DNA of 64,000 bases from DASWOJ01 sp964242415. GTDB lineage: Bacteria > Pseudomonadota > Alphaproteobacteria > Acetobacterales > Acetobacteraceae. The translations under genes and the position numbers were made by a program. The notes beneath the pieces were generated by a model, which saw nothing but the letters and a program-made list of their open reading frames with translations, had not been told where the DNA came from and did no database searches. The stretch spans positions 1 to 64,000 of the forward strand of contig CAXTAT010000003.1 of the NCBI GenBank assembly GCA_964242415.1, given 5' to 3'. Below are positions 1 to 8,243 of the stretch, in pieces. Position 1 is the stretch's first letter. Every line of letters begins with the position of its first letter.

Positions 1-665
<665 letters not shown>

Positions 666-681
666 CCGGAGGGCTGTTGGC

Positions 682-1239
682 GTGCAGCCTACGACGCGGG
701 TGGCGGTAACGGTCACCTTCCTGCGGCTCGACGTGGCCTCGGCGGTGCCGGGGCCGGCGCTGCCGGGCGACACCAGCCTGATCCGGCTGCAAGCCTGCAC
801 GGTGCCGTTCTACCGTTATCTCTATGCAACGGTGGGCGGCCCGTACCTCTGGTGGCTGCGCCGCGCCCTCGGCGACCCGGCGCTGGAAGCCATCCTCCGC
901 GCCCCCGACGTGTCGATCTGGGTGCTGTATCGCGGCGGCGAGCCAGCCGGGTTCTTCGAGCTGGACACGCGGCAGCGCCCGGCGGTGAACCTCAGCTACT
1001 TCGGCCTGACGCCGCCTGCCACGGGCCGCGGCATGGGCAGCGCCTTCCTGCACGCCGCCCTTGAGGCCGCCCGGGCGGAGGGCGCGCGGGTGGTGACGGT
1101 GAACACCTGCACCGCCGACCACCGGCGGGCGCTGCCGGGCTACCTGGGGGCCGGCTTCAGGCCCGTGCGGACGGTGCGGGAGGTTTGGGACGTACCCACC
1201 CGGCTCGGCATGTCCATTCCCGAGCACTTGCGGGTATAA
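682..1239 (+). CDS. GNAT family N-acetyltransferase
   Basis: A 185-residue protein with the acetyl-CoA binding motif A of GNAT enzymes (ATGRGMGSAF, about residues 113-122). This is followed by the usual C-terminal strand ending in a GAGFRPVRTVRE segment. The start is a GTG preceded by CCGGAGGG just after the rpoD stop, so it may be co-transcribed with rpoD's tail. The acceptor substrate cannot be deduced. It is not closely similar to the second GNAT in the window (13282-13800), which is of the phosphinothricin acetyltransferase type. Confidence 0.8.
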   Translation: MQPTTRVAVTVTFLRLDVASAVPGPALPGDTSLIRLQACTVPFYRYLYATVGGPYLWWLRRALGDPALEAILRAPDVSIWVLYRGGEPAGFFELDTRQRPAVNLSYFGLTPPATGRGMGSAFLHAALEAARAEGARVVTVNTCTADHRRALPGYLGAGFRPVRTVREVWDVPTRLGMSIPEHLRV

Positions 1240-1266
1240 GCCGGGGATCGCCGGAGGACCTCATCC

Positions 1267-2475
1267 ATGTGGCTGCGCCTGCCCCTGTTCGCCGCCGCCC
1301 TGGCCTGCACCACGCCAGCCTGGATGCAACCAGCCTGGGCGCAACTGCCCGCCACGCTGAAGATCGGCGTGCTGAACGACCAGTCCGGCCCCTTCGCCGA
1401 CCAGTCCGGCAAAGGGTCGGTGGTGGCGGCGCAGCTTGCCGCCGAGGACTTCATGGCCGAGGCGCCGGGCACCCGGGTCGAGATCGTCTACGGCGACCAC
1501 CAGAACAAGCCGGACATCGGCAGCGCCATCGTGCGCGCCTGGGTGGACCGGGACGGCGTGGCGGCGGTGGCGGACGCGGTGAACTCGGCCGTCGGCCTGG
1601 CGGTCAGCGACGTGCTGCGGGAGCGGCACCGGACCTTCATCGCCAGCAACGTCGGCACCAGCGACCTCACGGGCCGTGCCTGTGCGCCGACCACGGTGCA
1701 GTGGACGTTCGACACCTGGGCGTTGGGCAACGGCGCGGCGCGGGCGCTGAAGGATGCGGGGCCGTTCTACTTCATCTCGTTCGACTATGCGCTCGGCCAG
1801 GCGCTGGAGCGCGACACGACGGCGGTGCTGCTCAGCCTTGGCGGCACGGTGGCCGGGTCGGTCAAGCACCCGCTCGGCACCACGGATTTCTCCTCGTACC
1901 TGCTGCAGGCGCAGGCGTCGGGGGCCAAGGTGATCGCCTTCGCCTCGACCGGGACCGACTTCATCAACGCCGTCAAGCAGGCGGCAGAGTTCGGGGTGAA
2001 CCGGACGGCGACGCTCACCGGCCTGTTCACCCAGATCGTGGACGTGGACGCCCTGGGCTTGCCCGCCGCGCAGGGCCTGCTGCTGACTGAGGCGTTCTAC
2101 TGGGACATGAACGAGGCCACCCGCGCCTTCACCCGCCGCTTCGCCGAGCGGATGCCCGGCCGCGTGCCGACCGAGAACCAGGCCGGCGTTTACTCCTCCG
2201 TCCTGGCCTACCTGCATGCCGCAAAGGCCGCCGACAGCATCGAGGGTGAGAAGGTCGTCGCCGCCATGCGCCGCGCTCCCATCGAGGACGCCCTGTTCGG
2301 CTCCGTCACCGTGCGGCCCGACGGGCGGGCGATCCACCCGATGTACGTGTTCCGGGTCAAGGCGCCGGCCGACTCCAAGTCGCGCTGGGACGTGTACTCG
2401 CTGGTTTCGACCATCCCGGCCGCCCAGGCATTCCGCCCTATGGACCAGGGCGGGTGCCCGATGCTGGCCCACTGA
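1267..2475 (+). CDS. ABC transporter substrate-binding protein, branched-chain amino acid (LivK) type
   Basis: A 402-residue periplasmic binding protein of the Leu/Ile/Val-amide family. The first ~25 residues form a signal peptide ending AWAQ, and mature sequence starts at LPATLKIGVLNDQSGPFAD, the typical first strand and loop of type I periplasmic binding folds. GDHQNKPDIGSAIVRAWVDRDGV and a C-terminal KSRWDVYSLVSTIPA segment fit the group often annotated as amide, urea or aromatic-acid binding. No permease or ATPase genes lie next to it, so it is an orphan receptor here and its ligand is unknown. The start is an ATG with GGAGGACC upstream. Confidence 0.85.
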   Translation: MWLRLPLFAAALACTTPAWMQPAWAQLPATLKIGVLNDQSGPFADQSGKGSVVAAQLAAEDFMAEAPGTRVEIVYGDHQNKPDIGSAIVRAWVDRDGVAAVADAVNSAVGLAVSDVLRERHRTFIASNVGTSDLTGRACAPTTVQWTFDTWALGNGAARALKDAGPFYFISFDYALGQALERDTTAVLLSLGGTVAGSVKHPLGTTDFSSYLLQAQASGAKVIAFASTGTDFINAVKQAAEFGVNRTATLTGLFTQIVDVDALGLPAAQGLLLTEAFYWDMNEATRAFTRRFAERMPGRVPTENQAGVYSSVLAYLHAAKAADSIEGEKVVAAMRRAPIEDALFGSVTVRPDGRAIHPMYVFRVKAPADSKSRWDVYSLVSTIPAAQAFRPMDQGGCPMLAH

Positions 2476-2562
2476 CCGCCACCGCCCATGCTGCAACCTT
2501 GGTAGCGGCTTGATCGTTCACACGCATACGTGACCGGCGCGCTCCTGCGCCGGCGTGCCTGA

Positions 2563-3582
2563 TTGGTGAACGCAATGCTCGGCAGCACCTGGACCATGCT
2601 GAAGGAGACCGTGGCCGGCTACATCGACGATGGCGCCCTCAGCAGGGGGGCCGCCATCGCCTACTACACCATCTTCTCCATCGCGCCCCTGCTGATCATC
2701 TGCATCGCCATCGCCGGCCTGGTGTTCGGCCAGCAGGCGGCGGAGGGCGCCATCGTCGGGGAGTTGCAGGGCCTGATGGGCAAGCCGGGCGCCGAGGCGG
2801 TGCAGGCCATGCTCGCCAGCGCCGGCAACAAGTCGAGCGGCATCGTCGCGACCGTGATCGGCCTGGTGACGCTGCTGATCACCGCCACCGGCGTGCTTGG
2901 CGAGATGCAGTCGTCGCTGAACGCGATCTGGAAGGCGCAGGCGCAGCCGGGCGTCACCGGGCTGTTGCGCGCCAGGGCGGCGAGCCTGGGGCTGATCGCC
3001 GCGCTGGGCTTCCTGCTGATCGTTTCCCTGGTGGCCAGCGCCACCCTGGTAGCGGTGGGCAGCTACCTCAACGCCTTCGTGCCGGGTGCGAGGGTGATCC
3101 TCGGCGTCGTCAACTTCGTCGTCTCGTTCCTGCTGATCTCGGTGCTGTTCGCGGCGGTCTATAAAATCCTGCCCGACCGGCAGTTGCGGTACAAGGACGT
3201 GGCGGTCGGCGCCGTGGCGACGGCCTTCCTGTTCACGGTCGGCAAGACGCTGATCGGGCTGTATATCGGCAGCAGCTCGGTCGCCAGCAGCTACGGCGCG
3301 GCCGGGGCGCTGGTGATCGTGCTGCTGTGGATCTACTACTCGTCGCAGATCTTCCTGCTCGGCGCCGAGTTCACCAAGGTCTGGGCCAGCCACCACGGCA
3401 GCGCCGAGGCATTCGCCGCCCGCACCGACCAGGCCGCCGCAGCGCCCAAGGTGTCGCCATCAACCGCCGTCCAGCAGGTGCTCGCCCATGCCTCGGCCCG
3501 GCGCCAGGCATTCGGGGTGTTCGAGGTCGCGGCACTGGGCACGCTGGTCATCGCCGCATGGCTCGGCGAGACCCGGCGGTAG
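2563..3582 (+). CDS. YihY/virulence factor BrkB family membrane protein
   Basis: An integral inner-membrane protein of 339 residues from the YihY (UPF0761, formerly 'RNase BN') family, whose function is unsettled. It shows the family opening (ETVAGYIDDGALSRGAAIAYYTIFSIAPLLIICIA, split over the first membrane helix), then five further hydrophobic segments and the conserved C-terminal YGAAGALVIVLLWIYYSSQIFLLGAEFTKVWA region. A cytoplasmic tail of about 60 residues follows, then a last hydrophobic stretch. The longest frame starts with TTG; GTG at 2566 and ATG at 2575 are equally possible starts. It is a single-gene unit. Confidence 0.85.
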   Translation: MVNAMLGSTWTMLKETVAGYIDDGALSRGAAIAYYTIFSIAPLLIICIAIAGLVFGQQAAEGAIVGELQGLMGKPGAEAVQAMLASAGNKSSGIVATVIGLVTLLITATGVLGEMQSSLNAIWKAQAQPGVTGLLRARAASLGLIAALGFLLIVSLVASATLVAVGSYLNAFVPGARVILGVVNFVVSFLLISVLFAAVYKILPDRQLRYKDVAVGAVATAFLFTVGKTLIGLYIGSSSVASSYGAAGALVIVLLWIYYSSQIFLLGAEFTKVWASHHGSAEAFAARTDQAAAAPKVSPSTAVQQVLAHASARRQAFGVFEVAALGTLVIAAWLGETRR

Positions 3583-3648
3583 CCACGCCTAGCACTGCTG
3601 GCGGCATCGGCGGCCGTGCTCGCCCTGGTCGTTCCCATCCTGCAGGGA

Positions 3649-4239
3649 TCAACTGTCTTCAGCCGACGTTATCAGGCTTTCAAACACCAGCTTGACTGCC
3701 GCCCCAGGGTCCCGTGCCCGTTGCAGCACAAGGCCTTGGACCAGGGCCACGCATAGATCGGCCAAGTCGTCGGGAGAAGCGGGCGGCCGCTTGCCTTCCT
3801 TGCCGAATAGGGCGGCAATCAGGTGGGCAAAGCCGCTCCGGGTCCGGCTCTGCAACGCGTCATAATCGATCGCGAAGGCCGCATTACGGCCGGCGTGAAG
3901 CTGCAGTTCGATGTCAAGCCTGGCCCAATCGGCATCGCCGCCCAAACCCTCGAGATAGCGGTCGAGGGCTGCAGTGGCATCCTTGCCCTGCTCGATCTCC
4001 TCGATGATGCGCCCGAGGGTCGCAATGTCCTGCTCCTTGTGCCGGCGCAGCAGTTCTAGCAGCAGCGCCTCCTTGCTCTCGTAGTTCGAGAAGAACGCGC
4101 CCTTCGAAAACCCAGCCGACTCGGCAATCTCCGCGACGCTGGTGCCGTCATAGCCGTTCCGGGCAACAGCCACCCGCGCCGCTTCGAGCAGATGCTCGCG
4201 CGTGCGCTCCCTGCTTTCCTCCCGCGTCAATCGCACCAT
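3649..4239 (-). CDS. TetR/AcrR family transcriptional regulator
   Basis: A 196-residue dimeric repressor. The N-terminal helix-turn-helix is clear (TREESRERTREHLLEAARVA, then GYDGTSVAEIAESAGFSKGAFFSNYESKEALLLELL). The C-terminal ligand domain is of the type found in BetI-like TetR proteins, and its ligand is unknown. I start it at the ATG at 4239 because the upstream extension to 4290 (MQVVSCADGNDW...) does not look like TetR sequence. It faces the small exported-protein gene at 4402, and candidate operators lie between them (4302-4331). Confidence 0.85.
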   Translation of the reverse strand: MVRLTREESRERTREHLLEAARVAVARNGYDGTSVAEIAESAGFSKGAFFSNYESKEALLLELLRRHKEQDIATLGRIIEEIEQGKDATAALDRYLEGLGGDADWARLDIELQLHAGRNAAFAIDYDALQSRTRSGFAHLIAALFGKEGKRPPASPDDLADLCVALVQGLVLQRARDPGAAVKLVFESLITSAEDS

Positions 4240-4284
4240 GCCACCCGCCCGCGCCCAATCGTTCCCATCGGCACAAGATACCAC

Positions 4285-4331
4285 TTGCATTCCAGAAACC
4301 TAACGGTATCTATAGTGTGACCGAACGGTAT
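4285..4331. promoter_or_regulatory. candidate TetR operators and promoter in the divergent interval
   Basis: AACGGTAT occurs twice as a direct repeat (4302-4309 and 4324-4331), exactly 22 bp or two helical turns apart. The second copy forms part of ACCG-AA-CGGT, a short palindrome of the kind TetR proteins bind. TATAGT (4311-4316) lies between them and could be a -10 box for the rightward gene. The arrangement suggests autoregulation and control of the gene at 4402. This is inference from position and symmetry only. Confidence 0.45.
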
Positions 4332-4401
4332 TCAGATATCAATTGGTCCGCGACTAGGCCACTGGCCACCGCCACCCTTACCAACACCGGGAACCACGAT
4401 C

Positions 4402-4734
4402 ATGAACAAGCGTCTTCTCAGCCTTGCCGGCGCTGCCATCCTGGCCCTCGCCGCCATGCCCGCCCTCGCACAGCAGCTCCCAGCCGGCGCACCGTCCAGC
4501 GCCACCGCCGCCGCCCTGGTCGGCCGATGGCTGCACGACAGCCGGGGCGGGATCATCGGCAGCGTCAAGTCGGTCAGCCCCGACGGCCGCACGGCGACGA
4601 TCATGCTCGGCGTCTATACGCTCGACAACGTGCGCATGGTCGAAGTCCCGGCCAGCGCGCTGTCCATGGCAGGCGGCAAGGTCACGCTGACCGGCGAGAC
4701 CACCGAGGCACGCAACACCACGCCTCACCGATGA
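4402..4734 (+). CDS. small exported protein, PRC-barrel-like
   Basis: A 110-residue secreted or periplasmic protein. Residues 1-24 form a classical signal peptide with an AMPALAQQ cleavage region. The mature part (LVGRWLHDSRGGIIGSVKSV, then VRMVEVPASALSMAGGKVTL) has the short beta-strand pattern of PRC-barrel-type proteins, including the 'G..V.D..G..IG.V' opening, but the match is only by eye. It is the only gene facing the TetR regulator, so it is the likely regulated target. Function unknown. Confidence 0.65.
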   Translation: MNKRLLSLAGAAILALAAMPALAQQLPAGAPSSATAAALVGRWLHDSRGGIIGSVKSVSPDGRTATIMLGVYTLDNVRMVEVPASALSMAGGKVTLTGETTEARNTTPHR

Positions 4735-4776
4735 CGAGGGGGCCTCTCGCCGCGGAGCCTCCCGGCTCCGCGGCGC

Positions 4777-5892
4777 CTACCCTTCCAGCAGGTGCCCAAA
4801 GGCGCGCAGGGGCCGCAGGCGGTCGCAGATGATCTTGATGACCGCCAGCAGCGGCACCGCCAGCACCGCGCCCTCCACGCCCCACATCCAGTACCAGAAC
4901 ACCAGCCCGAGCATGACGGCGATCGGGTTGATGGTGAACCGCCGGGCCAGGATCATCGGCGTGACGATCTCGCCCTCGACGATGTGGATGCCCAAATAAG
5001 CCGCCGCCGGCAGCAGCGACAGCCAGGCCGCGCCGAGGCTGGCCAGCCCGACGATGGCGAACATGCCCACCCCCGCCAGCGGCCCCAGGATCGGGATGTA
5101 GTTCAGGCAGAACGCCACCACCCCCCACAACGGCCAGCCCGGCACGCCGAATACCCACATCACCGCCGCCACCGCCGATCCGACGACGATGTTGATGACC
5201 GTCACCGTCAGCAGGTAGGCGGAGATGTCGTGCTCGATCGCCGACGAGATGACGACCGCCTGCTTCTTGTCCTTGAAGCTGGGCAGCACCTCGACCAGCC
5301 GGCGCATGAACGTCTCCCCGAACACCAGCATGTAGAACAGGATCAGCAAGGTCTCCAGCAGGTGGGACGCGAAGCCGCTGGCCCCGCTGGCGACGGCGCC
5401 GGCGATCCTGCCGGGGCTGACCTGCATCGTGCTCGCGCCGTCGCCCATGCCGGCGCGGTTCATCAGGTCCTGCACGCGCTGGGCTGGCTCCTTCACCCAG
5501 GCATACTGCGTTTGCAGCCTCTGGAAGGTGGCCGGGGCGTCGTGGACCCACTGCGACGCCGGGCCGGACAGCACGGTGCCCAGCCCGATGAACACGCCCA
5601 GCAGCAGCAGCACCGCCACCAGAGCGCCGAGCGCGCGCGGGATGCGGAACCGCTCGAAGAAGCGCACCACCGGCTGCAGCAGCAGCTTGAGGATCAGCGC
5701 CAGCACGACCGGCAGCAGCACCTCGCGGGCGACGTACAGGATGGCCAGGCAGGCGAACACGAACAGGCCGCCGAGGAAGATCGTCTGCGGGTCGGACGGC
5801 AGCGGCATGTCCTCCGCCTCGTCGGCGGCGTGGCGGTGGTCGGGATCGGCCTTGGGCAGCGTAGTCGGCGGGGAGGGGGCGGTGACGGACAT
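4777..5892 (-). CDS. AI-2E family transporter (PerM/TqsA-like)
   Basis: An inner-membrane protein of 371 residues with about eight hydrophobic segments. It has the family layout: two N-terminal helices (FLGGLFVFACLAILYVAREVLLP), a large loop with amphipathic helices (residues ~120-190), then a C-terminal bundle with the conserved CLNYIPILGPLAGV stretch. Members export small molecules or ions (TqsA has been linked to autoinducer-2, others to sodium/proton exchange), so the substrate here is open. The start ATG at 5892 has no strong ribosome site, and MPLPSDPQ about 28 residues in is an alternative. Confidence 0.85.
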   Translation of the reverse strand: MSVTAPSPPTTLPKADPDHRHAADEAEDMPLPSDPQTIFLGGLFVFACLAILYVAREVLLPVVLALILKLLLQPVVRFFERFRIPRALGALVAVLLLLGVFIGLGTVLSGPASQWVHDAPATFQRLQTQYAWVKEPAQRVQDLMNRAGMGDGASTMQVSPGRIAGAVASGASGFASHLLETLLILFYMLVFGETFMRRLVEVLPSFKDKKQAVVISSAIEHDISAYLLTVTVINIVVGSAVAAVMWVFGVPGWPLWGVVAFCLNYIPILGPLAGVGMFAIVGLASLGAAWLSLLPAAAYLGIHIVEGEIVTPMILARRFTINPIAVMLGLVFWYWMWGVEGAVLAVPLLAVIKIICDRLRPLRAFGHLLEG

Positions 5893-5956
5893 GGCGGGTG
5901 CTTCCAGTTCAGGCGCCCTCTATGCCACCCGCGCCATGCCCGGCGTCAAGCAGGTC

Positions 5957-6511
5957 CTACCGGTTCGCCCCCGGCGTCCACTGCACGTCCCCGCCGGGGT
6001 TCAGCCGGCGGCCCAGCACGAACAGGTGGTCCGACAGCCGGTTCAGCAGGCGGATCACGGCCGGGTTCACGGTCTCGTCGCGCGCCAGGTGCACCACCAG
6101 GCGCTCGGCCCGGCGCACGACGGTGCGGGCCAGGTGGGCATGCGCCGCCGCCGGGGTGCCGCCCGGCAGGATGAAGCTGGTCAGCGGCGCGAGCTGCGCC
6201 GTCATCTCCTTCACCTCGGCCTCCAGGCGGGCGCTCGGGGCGTCGGTGACGCGCAGGCGGTCGCCCATCTCGCCGGGCACGCACAGGTCGGCGCCAACAT
6301 CGAACAGGTCGTTCTGGATGCGGGCCAGCATGGCGTCGGCCTCGGCGTCCCCGGCGGTGTGCAGGCGCAGCAGGCCGATGGTGGCGTTGGCCTCATCGAC
6401 GGTGCCGTAGGCGTCCACCCGCAGCGCATCCTTCGGCACGCGGGTGCCGTCACCCAGCGAGGTCTGTCCGCCGTCGCCGCCGCGGGTCACCACACGGTCG
6501 ATCCTGATCAT
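5957..6511 (-). CDS. cob(I)alamin adenosyltransferase, PduO type
   Basis: This enzyme transfers the adenosyl group of ATP to cob(I)alamin to make adenosylcobalamin. The N-terminal signature TRGGDGGQTSLGDGTRVPKD (residues 9-28) and the following DAYGTVDEANATIGLLR are hallmark ATP-binding elements of PduO-type enzymes, and the C-terminal NRLSDHLFVLGR motif is also present. At 184 residues it has the normal length for a stand-alone PduO enzyme. Its start overlaps the stop of the TonB-like gene upstream (ATGA at 6508-6511), so the two are translationally coupled. Another B12 gene, metH, lies 1.7 kb away. Confidence 0.92.
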   Translation of the reverse strand: MIRIDRVVTRGGDGGQTSLGDGTRVPKDALRVDAYGTVDEANATIGLLRLHTAGDAEADAMLARIQNDLFDVGADLCVPGEMGDRLRVTDAPSARLEAEVKEMTAQLAPLTSFILPGGTPAAAHAHLARTVVRRAERLVVHLARDETVNPAVIRLLNRLSDHLFVLGRRLNPGGDVQWTPGANR

Positions 6512-7110
6512 CTGCCGTCTCCAACGAAGTGAATGTCCAGGGGAACGGTGTATGGCACCGGCCCGGTCTCAGACTGCGCCGGCCTGAACCGCCAGCGCTC
6601 GATGGCGGTAAGGGCTGCCTGGTCCAAGCTGGGGTGCCCGCTGCTGCCGGCAACCTCGACCAGGTCGGGAACCCCGGTGATGCCGACGTGGATCAGCAGG
6701 CGGACCGTGCCGCTCTGGCGCCCCCGGATCGCCTCGGCGGGATAGGCGGGGGCCAGGTTGCGGAACGCCGAGTCGGGACGCGGCGGCACGACATCCTCGC
6801 TGGTCACGTTCATGTCGGCGTCGCTCCCCCCGCCATCGCCCAGGTGGACGGCTGCCGCGGCGGGCCGGGGCTGGCTCGGGGCGGCAGGGGGCGGCGCCGG
6901 TTCCGCTCCGGGCGGGGTCTCCCCCGCTGGCGGAGCCTGCGATGCGGGCGCCGCCGCCTGCGTCGGCTGCGCCCCGGCGGTGCTGACCTGGACAAGCTCC
7001 ACCTCGACCGGGGGGATTTGCGCGGCAGGCCCGGCAGCGCCGGCATGCGGTAGAAACAGCAGGATAATGAACGCATGCAGAATGCCAGAAACAGCAAAGG
7101 CCACGCCCAT
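6508..7110 (-). CDS. TonB-like energy transducer
   Basis: A 200-residue protein with one N-terminal membrane helix (AFAVSGILHAFIILLFL), a proline/alanine-rich periplasmic linker, and a C-terminal TonB domain (LAPAYPAEAIRGRQSGTVRLLIHV, then RWRFRPAQ). TonB proteins link the proton-motive force to outer-membrane receptors for iron chelates or B12. An upstream in-frame extension to 7284 translates a palindromic repeat (PRGEGRGEG and similar), so I place the start at ATG 7110. No ExbB, ExbD or receptor genes are present. Coupling to the cobalamin adenosyltransferase suggests, but does not prove, a role in cobalamin uptake. Confidence 0.8.
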   Translation of the reverse strand: MGVAFAVSGILHAFIILLFLPHAGAAGPAAQIPPVEVELVQVSTAGAQPTQAAAPASQAPPAGETPPGAEPAPPPAAPSQPRPAAAAVHLGDGGGSDADMNVTSEDVVPPRPDSAFRNLAPAYPAEAIRGRQSGTVRLLIHVGITGVPDLVEVAGSSGHPSLDQAALTAIERWRFRPAQSETGPVPYTVPLDIHFVGDGR

Positions 7111-7128
7111 GAGGGGCAGTGCGTGCTT

Positions 7129-7163
7129 CTCCCTCTCCCTCCGGGAGAGGGCCGGGGTGAGGG
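7129..7163 (+). repeat. palindromic repeat family A, copy 1
   Basis: A REP-like element. An 8-bp hairpin, CCTCTCCC-TCC-GGGAGAGG, sits inside a 35-bp unit ending in GCCGGGGTGAGGG. Together with the inverted copy at 7231-7268 it forms a head-to-head pair about 100 bp long, between the tonB-like gene and the CDF exporter, which are tandem on the minus strand. Confidence 0.85.
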
Positions 7164-7230
7164 GGCGGGCAAGCACCGCCCCTCGCACCTGGGAAACCTG
7201 TTGCGGCAAAACCCGCCCCCGCGGCAAGAC

Positions 7231-7268
7231 CCCCTCACCCCGGCCCTCTCCCCGAGGGAGAGGGAGAA
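7231..7268 (-). repeat. palindromic repeat family A, copy 2 (inverted)
   Basis: An inverted partner of the copy at 7129-7163, reading CCCTCACCCCGGCCCTCTCC and then GAGGGAGAGGGAG on the plus strand. The 3' end lies 5 bp outside the CDF transporter stop codon. Confidence 0.85.
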
Positions 7269-7273
7269 GCCGC

Positions 7274-8161
7274 CTACAGGACAAGGACGCCGCTATGCTT
7301 GGCCTTCAGCTCCGGCTCGACATGGATGGTGATGACCAGCCCATCCACCTCCGCCTTCAACGCCGCCTCCACCCGGTCGCAGATGGCGTGCGCCTCCGCC
7401 ACCCGCATATCGCCGGGCACCACCAGGTGGAACTCCAAATACGTCAAGCGCCCAGCATGCCGGGTCCGCAGGTCATGCGCCTCGATGGCGCCGTTCGCGT
7501 GCTCACCCACCAGGCGGCGGATGCGCTCGACGATCTCCCCGGCCGGCGCCGCGTCCATCAGCCCGCCGATGCTGGTCTGCACCACCCGCACGCCGGACCA
7601 CAGCACATGCGCCGCCGTGCCCACCGCCAGCAACGGGTCAAGCCACGGCAGCCCGGTCTGCACCGCCAGCACCAGCCCGGCCGTCACCCCGACCGACGTG
7701 ACCACATCGGAATTCAGGTGCCGCCCATCGGCCAGCAGCGCCGCCGAGCGGTGCGCCCGCCCGGCCCGCAGCAGCAGCACCGCCCATCCCGCGTTGATCG
7801 CCGTCGAGACGGCGTTCAGGCCCAGCCCATACCAGACCTGCCCCAGTTGCGCCGGCACGTTCCAGGTCGCCCAGGCATGCTGCAGGATGCTGGCGGCGGC
7901 GAAGATGATCAGCACGCCCTCGATCACCGCGGCGAAGAACTCCGCCTTGTCGTGGCCATAGGGATGGTTGGCATCGGCGGGCCGGGCCGCCACACGCAAC
8001 GCGCCGAACGCAATCACGCTGGCTACCACGTTCACCACGCTTTCCAGCGCGTCCGAGTACAGCGCGGAGCTGCCGGTCAGCCACCAGGCAAACGCCTTCA
8101 TCGCCAGCACGACAATGCCGACGACGATGGTGCCTGCCGCTATCCGCCCGATCCGGTCCAA
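7274..8161 (-). CDS. cation diffusion facilitator (CDF) metal exporter
   Basis: A 295-residue inner-membrane divalent-metal/proton antiporter. Six N-terminal helices carry the CDF metal-site motifs: SDALESVVNVV in helix 2 (here with D and E, as in FieF/MamM-type members) and HPYGHDKAEFFAA at helix 3-4. The C-terminal cytoplasmic metallochaperone-like domain follows (YLEFHLVVPGDMRVAEAH, VITIHVEPE). The metal could be Zn, Fe or Mn. The only upstream start in frame is a TTG at 8161, which leaves little room before metH. Confidence 0.88.
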   Translation of the reverse strand: MDRIGRIAAGTIVVGIVVLAMKAFAWWLTGSSALYSDALESVVNVVASVIAFGALRVAARPADANHPYGHDKAEFFAAVIEGVLIIFAAASILQHAWATWNVPAQLGQVWYGLGLNAVSTAINAGWAVLLLRAGRAHRSAALLADGRHLNSDVVTSVGVTAGLVLAVQTGLPWLDPLLAVGTAAHVLWSGVRVVQTSIGGLMDAAPAGEIVERIRRLVGEHANGAIEAHDLRTRHAGRLTYLEFHLVVPGDMRVAEAHAICDRVEAALKAEVDGLVITIHVEPELKAKHSGVLVL

Positions 8162-8243
8162 CCGTGCCCCCGCCTGGCCCCGCCTGCTGCTTAGCAGCCC
8201 GGAACCGCCAGTGCCTACCTCTCGCCCAGTGCCTACCTCTCGT

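Noticed and set aside
4792..6174. 460-codon open frame on the plus strand opposite the AI-2E transporter
   Set aside because: Antisense shadow rich in Arg, Gln and His with no motif. The transporter on the minus strand has family motifs and membrane helices.
6508..7284. 258-residue version of the TonB-like protein
   Set aside because: The first ~58 residues translate the inverted family A repeat pair; the membrane helix follows the ATG at 7110.
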